Shown in pieces: positions 24,554 to 33,017 of a DNA stretch of 49,719 bases (position 1 is the stretch's first letter; each line of letters opens with the position of its first letter). The DNA is taken from the NCBI GenBank assembly GCA_002317295.1, contig DCIY01000025.1, positions 1 to 49,719 on the forward strand, given 5' to 3'. The translations under genes and the position numbers were made by a program. The notes below the pieces were generated by a model. That model had not been told where the DNA came from. It saw only the letters and a list, made by a program, of their open reading frames with translations, and searched no databases. Source of the DNA: Bacteroidales bacterium UBA1714. Lineage in GTDB: Bacteria > Bacteroidota > Bacteroidia > Bacteroidales > Paludibacteraceae.

Positions 24554-25249
24554 ATGCAAATACTCAATGAGGCTCCTAAGAAGATGTGGGAAATGAATCC
24601 CGCATGGGATGTTTTGACCGCCGCTGAGAAGATGTACATCGCGTCAGAAGTCTCGATTCGTAAGTACAATCGTAATGATGTGATTCACGAGGAAGGCAAT
24701 GCTCCTACCCATATGATGATGCTCGTGTCCGGGAAGATTCGCGTGTTCAAAGAAGGCGTTGGCCAAAAGCAGATTATGCGAATGCTCAAGCCTTACGATC
24801 TGTTTGGATTCAGAGCCGTTATAGCCGGTGATTTTTATAATTCCTGTGCCTCCGCCGTAGAGGATTCTGTGGTGTATGCCATTCCCGCAGAGGCATTCTT
24901 GCGAGTACTCAAAGAGAACAATGCTTTCTGTTTTCATATACTGGCCACCATGGCCAGCGATTTGGCAATTTCCGAAATGCGTATGATTAACTTGACCCAG
25001 AAGCATATACGCGGTCGTCTGGCAGAAGCCCTGCTGTCGCTCAAGCGCAATTATGGTCTGGACGATGACGGAGTGACCATAGCTATGTATTTGTCTCGTG
25101 AAGATTTGGCGAATATGTCCAATATGACCACTGCTAATGCCATTCGCACTCTTAGTCAGTTTGCTCAGGAAGGCATTATTGCCATTGATGGCAAGCGTAT
25201 TAAAATAATGAATGAGCAGGAATTGTTTAAAACAAGTCAATTTGGATAA
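24554..25249 (+). CDS. Crp/Fnr family transcriptional regulator
   Basis: 231 residues. The N-terminal cyclic-nucleotide-binding-like beta roll (about 30-145) contains HMMMLVSGKIRVFKEG, LKPYDLFGFRAV and DSVVYAIPAEAF. The C-terminal winged helix (about 158-222) ends with YLSREDLANMSNMTTANAIR, the recognition-helix region of Crp-type HTH_Crp domains. The usual Crp cAMP pocket RxS is not evident and there is no Fnr-type cysteine cluster, so the ligand is unknown. Neighbouring ppdK suggests a role in carbon metabolism, which is inference. Confidence 0.9.
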   Translation: MQILNEAPKKMWEMNPAWDVLTAAEKMYIASEVSIRKYNRNDVIHEEGNAPTHMMMLVSGKIRVFKEGVGQKQIMRMLKPYDLFGFRAVIAGDFYNSCASAVEDSVVYAIPAEAFLRVLKENNAFCFHILATMASDLAISEMRMINLTQKHIRGRLAEALLSLKRNYGLDDDGVTIAMYLSREDLANMSNMTTANAIRTLSQFAQEGIIAIDGKRIKIMNEQELFKTSQFG

Positions 25250-25712
25250 TACACAGCAAATAAAAGAATGGTATACCCGAATTTACATTCCCTCCTATGA
25301 TGACATAGAGGATTTTCGGGTGATGCTTTTGGACATGGATGATCATTCGGATGCCAATGCCGCATTGGATGGCATAGCCACCAATTTGCTGGAAAACGGA
25401 TGGAAAGAAGACTTGATGCAGATGCTGGTGATGGCCTCCAGACCAGATTGCGAACCTCAAATAACCGATAAAGCCATGCTCTATCTGGTGACGTTTTTGA
25501 TTTTGTACGATTCCATCTTTCGGCAATGTAAGCAGATGATAGACAGCGTTTTAGATATATTATCATACCTGGAATCCAGGGAACAGATGCACCACTACTT
25601 AACCATCATGGAACGTTCTAATTCAGCGCTCAAAATCATGGACTTGAAATGCGTGGATATTCATAAGTCACTCATCTTCGATTTAGCATCTGTTCAACGC
25701 CACAAAAACTGA
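25212..25712 (+). CDS. Hypothetical helical protein coupled to the Crp-family regulator
   Basis: 166 residues; not recognised. The ATG at 25212 lies 38 nt inside the regulator gene, in another frame; a TTG at 25242 is an alternative. The protein is acidic and predicted by eye to be almost all helical, with no signal peptide or membrane span. A hydrophobic helix runs around 90-105 (AMLYLVTFLILYDSIF). The deep overlap suggests translational coupling and a partner or accessory role for the regulator. No catalytic motif is seen. Confidence 0.65.
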   Translation: MSRNCLKQVNLDNTQQIKEWYTRIYIPSYDDIEDFRVMLLDMDDHSDANAALDGIATNLLENGWKEDLMQMLVMASRPDCEPQITDKAMLYLVTFLILYDSIFRQCKQMIDSVLDILSYLESREQMHHYLTIMERSNSALKIMDLKCVDIHKSLIFDLASVQRHKN

Positions 25713-25740
25713 TTTTTTGGCATAAAATCGTCTTTTTTTT

Positions 25741-25785
25741 GTCATTTTTGCCCCTATTTTGTGCAAAAATGACCATTTTTTTTGC
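25741..25785 (+). terminator. Perfect 11-bp inverted repeat followed by a T-run (terminator or operator)
   Basis: GTCATTTTTGC (25741-25751) pairs perfectly with GCAAAAATGAC (25763-25773) around an 11-nt loop, followed by CATTTTTTTT. It could end the regulator transcript. It also ends only 7 bp before the -33 box of ppdK, so it may equally be an operator. Confidence 0.5.
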
Positions 25786-25812
25786 ACAATTCAAAAAAAA
25801 GCAGTAACTTTG
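25781..25812 (+). promoter_or_regulatory. Promoter of ppdK
   Basis: -33 box TTTGC at 25781-25785 and -7 box TAACTTTG at 25805-25812, spacer 19 nt. The leader to the ATG at 25880 is about 60 nt, without evident hairpins. Confidence 0.75.
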
Positions 25813-25879
25813 CGGCTTGATATCAGCAATGGTATAAAAACACGAAACTTTTTGTATAAAAATAATAGTAACTTTAAGT

Positions 25880-28603
25880 ATGGAAAAGAAACGAGTTTAC
25901 ACCTTCGGTAACGGAAAAGCCGAAGGCAACGCACAAATGCGCGAGCAGTTAGGCGGCAAAGGTGCCAACTGTGCTGAGATGAACTTGGTGGGTGTTCCGG
26001 TTCCTCCCGGATTTACCATCACCACAGATGTATGTAACGAGTATTATGAAGTAGGGCAAGATAAGATTATGGAATTGCTCAACGATGATGTCATGAAGGC
26101 CGTTCACCATGTGGAGACCCTTATGAACAGCAAGTTTGGCGATCCCAAAAATCCACTGCTTGTCAGTGTTCGCTCTGGAGCCCGCGCCTCTATGCCCGGT
26201 ATGATGGATACCATCCTTAACCTGGGTTTGAATGATGAAGTGGCTGCCGGTATGGTGGAAAAGACCAAGAACCCCCATTTCGTTTACGATAGTTACCGTC
26301 GTTTCGTTCAAATGTATGGTGATGTCGTTCTGGGCATGAAACCGGTTAACAAAACCGATATTGATCCTTTTGAAAAAATCATTGAGGAAGTAAAGAATAT
26401 CCGCCATATTGAGTTGGACAAGGATCTTAATGTAGACGAACTCAAATTATTGGTAGCCCGCTTCAAGACCGCTATCAAGGATCAAACCGGAAGCGATTTC
26501 CCGACCGATCCTATTGAGCAGTTATGGGGCGCTATCTGTGCCGTATTCCGCAGTTGGATGAATGAGCGTGCCATTCTGTATCGTAAGATGGAAGGTATTC
26601 CAGACGAATGGGGAACTGCCGTCAGCGTCATGGCCATGGTATTTGGTAATATGGGCGAAACATCCGCTACCGGTGTATGCTTCAGCCGCGACGCCGCTAC
26701 GGGTGAAAATATCTTTAATGGTGAATACCTCGTTAACGCACAAGGTGAGGATGTGGTAGCCGGTATTCGTACACCTCAACAAATCACTATTGAGGGTTCA
26801 CGCCGTTGGGCCAAACTGCGTGGCATCAGCGAAGAAGAGCGTGCCAGCAAGTACCCCAGTATGGAAGAGGCTATGCCTGCTCTGTATGAAGAACTGAATG
26901 GCATCCAACAGAAGTTGGAAAATCACTACAAAGATATGCAGGATATGGAGTTCACCGTTCAGGAAGGCAAACTCTGGTTCCTCCAGACTCGTAATGGTAA
27001 GCGTACCGGCACTGCCATGGTGAAGATTGCCATGGATCTGGTACAAGAAGGTCTGATTGACGAAAAGACCGCCATCCTGCGCTGCGAACCGCAAAAACTG
27101 GACGAATTGCTCCACCCTGTTTTTGACAAGGCTGCGCTCAAACAAGCCAAAGTCATTACCCAGGGTCTGCCCGCCAGCCCGGGTGCCGCATGCGGACAAA
27201 TCGTCTTCCATGCTGATGATGCACAAGAGTGGAACAAAGATGGTCACAAGGTGATCATGGTTCGTATCGAAACTTCTCCGGAAGACTTGGCAGGTATGAG
27301 CGCTGCAGAAGGTATTCTGACGGCTCGTGGAGGCATGACCTCTCACGCAGCAGTGGTAGCTCGTGGTATGGGTAAGTGCTGCGTCAGCGGTGCCGGCGCC
27401 ATCAACGTGGACTATGTCAAGAAAACCGTCACCATCGAAGGCGTAACTTACAAAGAGGGTGATTATATTTCTCTCAACGGTTCTACCGGTCAGGTTTATG
27501 CCGGTCAGATTCCGACCAAGGCTGCTGAACTGAGTGGAGACTTTAAGGCGCTCATGGATTTGTGCGACAAATACACACAATTACAGGTTCGCACCAACGC
27601 CGACACCCCACACGATGCACAGGTGGCACGCGCCTTTGGCGCCAAGGGTATTGGTTTAACCCGTACAGAGCACATGTTCTTTGAGGATAAGAAGATTGTG
27701 GCCATGCGCGAAATGATTCTCGCCAGCGATGCTGCCGGTCGTGAGAAAGCGCTTGCCAAACTGTTACCTTACCAAAAGGCTGATTTCAAGGGTATCTTGG
27801 AAGCCATGGACGGACTGCCAGTCAACATCCGTCTGCTCGATCCTCCGTTGCACGAGTTTGTACCTCATGATGCTGCAGGTCAGGAGATTATGGCCAAAGA
27901 AATGGGTGTTAGCGTAGAGGAGATTCGTCGTCGTGTCAACTCGTTGGCAGAAAACAACCCCATGCTCGGTCACCGTGGTTGCCGTCTGGGTATCACTTTC
28001 CCGGAGATTACCGCTATGCAAACACGCGCGATCTTAAGCGCAGCTTGCGAACTCAAGCAGGAAGGTAAAGATCCAAGACCTGAAATCATGGTTCCTTTGA
28101 TTGGTATTCTCTATGAGTTCAAACAACAGAAAGAGATTATCATGCGTGTGGCTGAAGAAGTTTTTGCCGAGTATGGCATTAAGGTAGAATTTGAAGTAGG
28201 TACCATGATTGAAATACCTCGTGCTGCCCTTACGGCAGACCGCATTGCTACCGAAGCGCAATATTTCTCCTTCGGAACCAATGACCTTACCCAAATGACC
28301 TTCGGTTACAGTCGTGACGATATCGCCAGCTTCCTGCCTGCTTATTTGGAGAAGAAGATTTTGAAAGTGGATCCATTCCAGGTTCTTGATCAGAAGGGCG
28401 TGGGTCAACTCATCAAAATGGCCGTAGAAAAAGGTCGTGCTATTCGTCCTGAACTGCGTACCGGTATCTGCGGTGAACATGGTGGTGAACCTTCCAGCGT
28501 GAAGTTCTGCGCACGCGTAGGCATGAATTACGCAAGTTGCTCACCATTCCGCGTTCCTATCGCTCGCCTCGCCGCTGCTCAAGCTGCTGTTGAGGACGAA
28601 TAA
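25880..28603 (+). CDS. ppdK: Pyruvate, phosphate dikinase
   Basis: 907 residues, full length. The N-terminal nucleotide-binding domain opens with GKGANCAEMNLVGVPVPPGF. The swivelling phosphohistidine domain has GGMTSHAAVVARGMGK with the phosphorylated His at 489. The C-terminal PEP/pyruvate TIM barrel has FGTNDLTQMTFGYSRDD and TGICGEHGG with the catalytic Cys at 864. The enzyme interconverts pyruvate, ATP and phosphate with PEP, AMP and pyrophosphate; in anaerobic Bacteroidota it links the PEP and pyruvate pools. It has its own promoter and a strong terminator, so it is a single-gene unit. Confidence 0.97.
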   Translation: MEKKRVYTFGNGKAEGNAQMREQLGGKGANCAEMNLVGVPVPPGFTITTDVCNEYYEVGQDKIMELLNDDVMKAVHHVETLMNSKFGDPKNPLLVSVRSGARASMPGMMDTILNLGLNDEVAAGMVEKTKNPHFVYDSYRRFVQMYGDVVLGMKPVNKTDIDPFEKIIEEVKNIRHIELDKDLNVDELKLLVARFKTAIKDQTGSDFPTDPIEQLWGAICAVFRSWMNERAILYRKMEGIPDEWGTAVSVMAMVFGNMGETSATGVCFSRDAATGENIFNGEYLVNAQGEDVVAGIRTPQQITIEGSRRWAKLRGISEEERASKYPSMEEAMPALYEELNGIQQKLENHYKDMQDMEFTVQEGKLWFLQTRNGKRTGTAMVKIAMDLVQEGLIDEKTAILRCEPQKLDELLHPVFDKAALKQAKVITQGLPASPGAACGQIVFHADDAQEWNKDGHKVIMVRIETSPEDLAGMSAAEGILTARGGMTSHAAVVARGMGKCCVSGAGAINVDYVKKTVTIEGVTYKEGDYISLNGSTGQVYAGQIPTKAAELSGDFKALMDLCDKYTQLQVRTNADTPHDAQVARAFGAKGIGLTRTEHMFFEDKKIVAMREMILASDAAGREKALAKLLPYQKADFKGILEAMDGLPVNIRLLDPPLHEFVPHDAAGQEIMAKEMGVSVEEIRRRVNSLAENNPMLGHRGCRLGITFPEITAMQTRAILSAACELKQEGKDPRPEIMVPLIGILYEFKQQKEIIMRVAEEVFAEYGIKVEFEVGTMIEIPRAALTADRIATEAQYFSFGTNDLTQMTFGYSRDDIASFLPAYLEKKILKVDPFQVLDQKGVGQLIKMAVEKGRAIRPELRTGICGEHGGEPSSVKFCARVGMNYASCSPFRVPIARLAAAQAAVEDE

Positions 28604-28636
28604 GACAACAACGACATCGTACAATACACCAAATAT

Positions 28637-28665
28637 AAGGCCTGCAATTGCGGGCCTTATTTTTA
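28637..28665 (+). terminator. Intrinsic terminator of ppdK
   Basis: AAGGCCTGC pairs with GCGGGCCTT around an AATT loop (28637-28658), with one T-G wobble, followed by ATTTTTA. It lies 33 nt after the ppdK stop and just before the convergent comEC stop. Confidence 0.85.
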
Positions 28666-28678
28666 TGACCATCAACGA

Positions 28679-29968
28679 TTATAAAACGATGGAAGAACCC
28701 GGCAAGGATTCAATCCACATCACATAATGATTGAGAGCATATGTGGTCCATTGAAGCCATTGTCCCAAGAATGGACCAACAGCGGGGATCCAACCTATTG
28801 TCAGCGTCAGCAAGGCCAAAACCATCAACACAAAAGCCATTGGCAGAATGACGATATTGGTAAGCAGAAAATAAGTGGAGAAAGTGCCAAAATAGTAAAG
28901 AGTAAGAGGGGTCGTGGCCAATTGCGCCGAGAGCGAAACCGTAACACAATCTCGCAGGTATCGGAGTACTTTGTTTTTGCCAAAGGAGAATCGGAAAAGC
29001 GGCATCAAAAGGAGAATGCCAAAGACGGCAGCAAAACTGAGTTGAAAGGAGATGGAAAAGAGGTCATTGGGCCGAAAAAGCAAAATCAAAAAGGCGGCGG
29101 CAGCGACGGTGTTGATGGACAGAGGAGTGCGGTGACACATATACCCCAACATGGCAATGGAACACATCACTACACTGCGCACGACCGAAGGGGTCCAACC
29201 GGTGATGCCGGCATAGCACCAAAGGAGAATAATCATGCTGATAGCCAACGAGATACGCCTACCCCGTTCTTCCCACAATGGTGGATAAAGGCCTAAGCCG
29301 GTGAGCAGCCACCAGAGCACCGACATGAGGATGCCTGTATGCAGACCGCTCACAGCCAACACGTGCATGGCGCCGGCAGTTTGGAACGCTTGGCGAATAT
29401 CCGGTTCCAACGATTCACGATACCCCAAAGTAAGGGCCGCAATCGTGCCCAGTTCGCTTCCGTGCACACCTAGTTCGCGGTATCGCTCTACGAGGCGATG
29501 CTGAATCATGGTGAATAGTGAATGGTCGGACAGCGTCCTAATGGTTATTGGTGAATGGTTGTCGTAGCGACGCGTAAACGCGGTGGCAACGATTCCGCGA
29601 GTACGGAGGTAACGGGCATAATCAAAACTGCCTTGGGGTTCGGGTACACGCAAGCGGGCAGAGATAATGAGGGTATCACCAAAAACGGGTTGCAGACTAT
29701 CTTTGGGCAGATAGAGATAGATGCTCACGGGCATGGGACGACCTGTAATAGCATGTGGCAGGGGGCAAAACGCTTCGTAACGAATCGTCTTGGGACGCTC
29801 TACCCCATACGACGAAACCACCACGCGATATCGTTGGTACGTAGTGTCAATGGTCACATTCGTTTCGCGATCCAAGTCAAAAGGCTTGCCGGTGTAGTGG
29901 CAAAGCACAATAACTGCTATTAGAGGCAATAGCAGCACAACAAACGGATTGCGGTAAACGAAGTGCAC
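28679..29968 (-). CDS. comEC: ComEC/Rec2-type DNA channel protein, short form lacking the C-terminal domain
   Basis: 429 residues. The N-terminus has a membrane helix (about 9-25), then a DUF4131-like OB region (about 40-135), then the polytopic Competence domain with LTLGYRESLEPDIRQAFQ, AGAMHVLAVSGLHTGIL, ITGWTPSVVRSVVMCS and FSISFQLSFAAVFGILL. The protein stops at WIESLPGSSIVL, so the usual last helices and the metallo-beta-lactamase domain are missing; typical homologues are 650-750 residues. It would form the inner-membrane channel for DNA uptake. Residues about 129-155 are encoded by a repeat array (29504-29583). The Dabb gene is 2 nt upstream. Confidence 0.85.
   Translation of the reverse strand: MHFVYRNPFVVLLLPLIAVIVLCHYTGKPFDLDRETNVTIDTTYQRYRVVVSSYGVERPKTIRYEAFCPLPHAITGRPMPVSIYLYLPKDSLQPVFGDTLIISARLRVPEPQGSFDYARYLRTRGIVATAFTRRYDNHSPITIRTLSDHSLFTMIQHRLVERYRELGVHGSELGTIAALTLGYRESLEPDIRQAFQTAGAMHVLAVSGLHTGILMSVLWWLLTGLGLYPPLWEERGRRISLAISMIILLWCYAGITGWTPSVVRSVVMCSIAMLGYMCHRTPLSINTVAAAAFLILLFRPNDLFSISFQLSFAAVFGILLLMPLFRFSFGKNKVLRYLRDCVTVSLSAQLATTPLTLYYFGTFSTYFLLTNIVILPMAFVLMVLALLTLTIGWIPAVGPFLGQWLQWTTYALNHYVMWIESLPGSSIVL
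29504..29583. repeat. GTGAATGG-linker array with three mini-hairpins inside comEC
   Basis: The in-gene segment contains GTGAATAGTGAATGG and TTGGTGAATGGTT linkers and the perfect hairpins GGAC-AGC-GTCC (29528-29538), GTCG-TAG-CGAC (29561-29571) and CGCG-TAAA-CGCG (29571-29582). It keeps the comEC frame open and encodes roughly residues 129-155. Confidence 0.8.
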
Positions 29969-29970
29969 AA

Positions 29971-30276
29971 CTATACTTCAAAGTCCAGGCAGACGCGCTG
30001 AATGGTGAAGGGACGCACTTTGCTGTTAGCCACAGCCACATGGGCGGGGTGAACGGCGTAAGCACGCAGTGCTTCCTCGGATTCGAGGGTGCAATCAAGC
30101 ATCAAATCGCAGTTGGAGGTGTCGATGATGTGATCGATTTGGACACGGATGTCTACAAGACCTGGAATCACGCCTTGGAGGCCTTCGAGACCGGATTTAA
30201 TTTCTTCCAACACTTGTCTTTTCTCTTGCCCCTGTAACGACTCGTTCAGGGTCCATAAAATAATGTGTTTGACCAT
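29971..30276 (-). CDS. Dabb (stress-responsive alpha/beta barrel) domain protein
   Basis: 101 residues from the ATG at 30276 (MVKHIILWTL); an upstream extension would cross the promoter. The opening VKHIILW, the helix QEKRQVLEEIKSGLEGLQGVIPGL and the closing AYAVHPAHVAVANSKVRPFT are the pattern of Dabb proteins, dimeric ferredoxin-like barrels. The functions of bacterial members are mostly unknown. First gene before comEC. Confidence 0.88.
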   Translation of the reverse strand: MVKHIILWTLNESLQGQEKRQVLEEIKSGLEGLQGVIPGLVDIRVQIDHIIDTSNCDLMLDCTLESEEALRAYAVHPAHVAVANSKVRPFTIQRVCLDFEV

Positions 30277-30292
30277 ATCAATAAATTTTGTG

Positions 30293-30324
30293 CAAAGATA
30301 CAAAAATTTGGTGATTGGTGCAAG
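30293..30324 (-). promoter_or_regulatory. Promoter of the Dabb-comEC unit
   Basis: Minus-strand -7 box TATCTTTG at 30293-30300 and -33 box CTTGC at 30320-30324, 19-nt spacer. Confidence 0.7.
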
Positions 30325-30381
30325 GGCAAGGGGAAAGATGAATGGATAAAATGAATATTTTATACCATTTTGCATCAAACC

Positions 30382-30413
30382 CTTGCATAATTGAAAAAAA
30401 AAGTGTAATTTTG
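30382..30413 (+). promoter_or_regulatory. Promoter of the long 30.4-41.3 kb unit
   Basis: -33 box CTTGC at 30382-30386 and -7 box TAATTTTG at 30406-30413, 19-nt spacer. No further promoter of this type was found before the terminator at 41283, so it may drive all ten genes down to nqrF. Confidence 0.7.
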
Positions 30414-30433
30414 CACGCTAATTTAGGAATATT

Positions 30434-31201
30434 GTGCGACGTCCGTCTCAACATAGAATGATAACACTGCTTTTAGGCCTGATGGGAATGGCTCTCACTG
30501 CCTATGCAGCCACCGACACCCCGAAAGGGGAAACGGAGGTTTTGCGGGGATTTGGCAATGGTTATCGCGGGTATGCGTTGGAGGTGAACGGTGAATATCG
30601 TTACAATACAGTCTGGGGACATCATGGCAATTTTGGTTTGATAGCCGGTTTACCCTTTCACCCGAACTTTGAGATGAGTGTACGCGCGCAAGCATCCACG
30701 ACCAATGCGTATGCCATTGCCACCACCCTTCGGCCTATGTTGGATATACGGGTGGGGCAGTTGTTTATGGATGCGGATGTGGTCAATAATTGGTGGGTAA
30801 GAAACAATCAGGTGAGCGTGACCGGTGCGCTGAGTCTGGGTTGGCGTATGGATTATATATCGGTGGAATTGGGAGCATGTTATCGGGCCATGCAGTGGAT
30901 CAATACTCCTGCTCAGAGCAGTTGGCAATGGATATCGGAGCCCATTGGGTTGGTGTATCGGTTGGAAGTGTATTGTCGTCCCCGAACGAGTGACTGGAAT
31001 ATCTGGTTGAGTGCCAGCAACAAGGAGCCGTTTGCGATCGAACGCGATTCGCAACCGACGTTTCATTTGGGAGCCTGGTGGGACGTGAGTGCGCATTGGA
31101 GGTTGAGTCTGACCGGGACGCTGGAGCCCACAGGGATACTCCACATGAATACGGTGTTTTATTCCGCAGGAATCATGGCTGGAGGCCAATTTACTTTTTA
31201 A
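30434..31201 (+). CDS. Putative outer-membrane beta-barrel protein
   Basis: 255 residues from a GTG at 30434; the ATG at 30458 is an alternative. A signal peptide is evident (MITLLLGLMGMALTAYA, cleavage before ATD at about 26). The mature part alternates hydrophobic and polar residues throughout, is rich in Trp, Tyr and Gly, and ends GGQFTF with a C-terminal Phe, all as in outer-membrane barrels. I recognise no named family. Ten or so strands can be drawn by eye. First gene of the long plus-strand unit. Confidence 0.72.
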   Translation: MRRPSQHRMITLLLGLMGMALTAYAATDTPKGETEVLRGFGNGYRGYALEVNGEYRYNTVWGHHGNFGLIAGLPFHPNFEMSVRAQASTTNAYAIATTLRPMLDIRVGQLFMDADVVNNWWVRNNQVSVTGALSLGWRMDYISVELGACYRAMQWINTPAQSSWQWISEPIGLVYRLEVYCRPRTSDWNIWLSASNKEPFAIERDSQPTFHLGAWWDVSAHWRLSLTGTLEPTGILHMNTVFYSAGIMAGGQFTF

Positions 31202-31227
31202 CGAAGACGATTACGAAGACGAAGATT
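31199..31227. repeat. ACGAAGACGATT short array at a gene junction
   Basis: Units ACGAAG/ACGATT repeat between the stop of the outer-membrane protein gene and the signal peptide of the phosphoesterase, and encode the basic Thr-Lys run at its N-terminus. Confidence 0.65.
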
Positions 31228-32100
31228 AGCATATTATTTTTGGCCTTGGCGCTGATGGGATGTGAGAATAAAGACATCCGGGGGATGTTTGTGCATACCA
31301 GTGCAGATGCCAATGAGCGGTTTGGTCAGTCGATGGTATATAATGAGGATCATGGGTTTACGACCATTTATACCCTCACGGATAGTTACCGAGTGTACCT
31401 GTGCGGCGATACCCATGTGGATACCACGGCACAGAATTGGGAGCGGTTTGTGTTGGCCTATAAGTCCGATCTGCTTTGTCCCTTTGCCATTCATGTGGGC
31501 GATGAGATTCATGGTAAGAACCATTGGGATATGTTTTACGCCACAGCCGCCAAACGACCTGATCTGTACACTTCGCTCAAAGATACACTGTTTGTCACAC
31601 CGGGCAATCACGATATCTGTTTTGGCCAATGGGAACAATACCGTCAGTATCGTCGAAGCAGTACGTACTATTTTGAGACGAAGACGCTATTGGGCAAGCG
31701 ATTGGATTTATATATCTGTTTGGACTCGGCCGAAGGCACCTTGGGTTCGGATGCCTGGAAATGGTTGAGAGGGGTATTGGAAGATGCGAAGGGAAAGAAT
31801 TATCGGCATATTATCATCTTCTCGCATGTCAACTTGTTTAGAAGTAACTATCAATTGAAATTCAGTTCCAATTTTCCCCTGGAAGAAACATACGAATTGA
31901 CACAATTGTTGACCCGATATGGCGTAGACATGTATATCTGTGGCCATGACCATTATCGCCACACTACCCTATACGGAGGCGTGAAGTATGTGACGCTGGA
32001 TACTCTTAAGGATGGCGCTTATAACGCCAGTTACATGATTGCCACCATGGGGGAAAAAGTAGTATTGGAATGGATAGAAATAAAGGAGGTAGAAAAATGA
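31210..32100 (+). CDS. Calcineurin-like metallophosphoesterase, probable lipoprotein
   Basis: About 296 residues. Metal ligands of the family are present in order: CGDTHVD, HVGDEIHG, TPGNHDICFG, FSHVNLF and CGHDHYRH. The N-terminus is a good lipoprotein signal: TKTK, hydrophobic ISILFLALALMG, then Cys. The start is uncertain because no ATG, GTG or TTG lies directly before the basic segment. I give an ATT at 31210, which would yield a perfect signal; alternatives are the ATG at 31078 inside the previous gene, or TTG 31240, which loses the charged part. Such enzymes cleave phosphomono- or diesters outside the cytoplasm; the substrate is unknown. The stop overlaps the next start (ATGA). Confidence 0.8.
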   Translation: MTKTKISILFLALALMGCENKDIRGMFVHTSADANERFGQSMVYNEDHGFTTIYTLTDSYRVYLCGDTHVDTTAQNWERFVLAYKSDLLCPFAIHVGDEIHGKNHWDMFYATAAKRPDLYTSLKDTLFVTPGNHDICFGQWEQYRQYRRSSTYYFETKTLLGKRLDLYICLDSAEGTLGSDAWKWLRGVLEDAKGKNYRHIIIFSHVNLFRSNYQLKFSSNFPLEETYELTQLLTRYGVDMYICGHDHYRHTTLYGGVKYVTLDTLKDGAYNASYMIATMGEKVVLEWIEIKEVEK

Positions 32101-33017
32101 TTATCACATATACCAAGCCGTTGCCCTTAGTCGGGTTTAGCCGGCTGATGCACGCCCATACCTTGTGTTTGATGGGCGAAGGAGAATGGCGAGAGGCCCG
32201 GGTGCTGGTGGCTACGATTGATACACCGATTACCGGCGAACTGCTGGACCAGATGCCGAACCTGGAACTGGTGGCCAATTATGGTGTGGGATATAATCAA
32301 ATCAATTTGGAGGCTTGCCGAACCCGTGGTTTGAGAGTAACCAATACGCCAAAACCGGTGGTGGAACCTACGGCCGAATTGGCGTTTGCACTGATGGTGG
32401 ATGTCGTAAGAAGAGTTTCGGATTTGGATAGAAGATTGCGGCAGCACCGCGCAGAGCCGTTTGGTATCATGACGAACCTGAGTCATACGTTATGGGGCAA
32501 GACATTGGGAATTATCGGTATGGGCAATATCGGTCGGGCCATGGCTCGCAGAGCGGTGGCCAGCGGAATGAAGATTGTGTATCACAATCGTCACCGCTAT
32601 GAGCAGGATGAGGCTATTCCGGCTCGGTATGTGGAAATGGAGGAGTTGTTGCGTACCGCTGATGTGGTTTCGCTGAACCTACCCTATACGCCGGCCACGC
32701 ACCATTTGATTGGGGCGGAGCAGTTTAAGATGATGAAACCGACAGCCTATCTGGTGAATACGGCCCGTGGTCCGCATGTGGACGAGGCGGCGCTGATGGA
32801 GGCGTTGCGTGAGGGGCAGATAGCGGGTGCGGCGCTGGATGTGTATGACCATGAACCGGTGATTGCGCCTCAGTTGTTGGCCATGGACAATGTGGTACTG
32901 ACGCCGCATGTGGGAACGAGTACGCGGGAGGATCGCGTGGCAATGGTGGAGAACGTTACCGACAACATCTTAGCGTGGATAAATAACGAATTAGACAAAA
33001 TGGATATCGTGTTATGA
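32097..33017 (+). CDS. D-isomer-specific 2-hydroxyacid dehydrogenase
   Basis: 306 residues from the ATG at 32097 (ATGA overlap with the phosphoesterase). NAD-binding motif GMGNIGRAMARRA (about 144-156), substrate Arg in VNTARGPHVD, Glu in DVYDHEP and catalytic His in LTPHVGTST, all in the expected order. NLPYTPATHHLIG is also typical. It reduces a 2-keto acid to the D-hydroxy acid or the reverse. Candidate substrates are glyoxylate/hydroxypyruvate, D-lactate or a 2-ketogluconate-like acid; the sequence does not decide. Confidence 0.9.
   Translation: MIITYTKPLPLVGFSRLMHAHTLCLMGEGEWREARVLVATIDTPITGELLDQMPNLELVANYGVGYNQINLEACRTRGLRVTNTPKPVVEPTAELAFALMVDVVRRVSDLDRRLRQHRAEPFGIMTNLSHTLWGKTLGIIGMGNIGRAMARRAVASGMKIVYHNRHRYEQDEAIPARYVEMEELLRTADVVSLNLPYTPATHHLIGAEQFKMMKPTAYLVNTARGPHVDEAALMEALREGQIAGAALDVYDHEPVIAPQLLAMDNVVLTPHVGTSTREDRVAMVENVTDNILAWINNELDKMDIVL

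Noticed and set aside
28727..29296. 189-codon open frame antisense to comEC
   Set aside because: Very rich in Lys, Gly and Gln with no domain; the opposite strand carries clear ComEC motifs.
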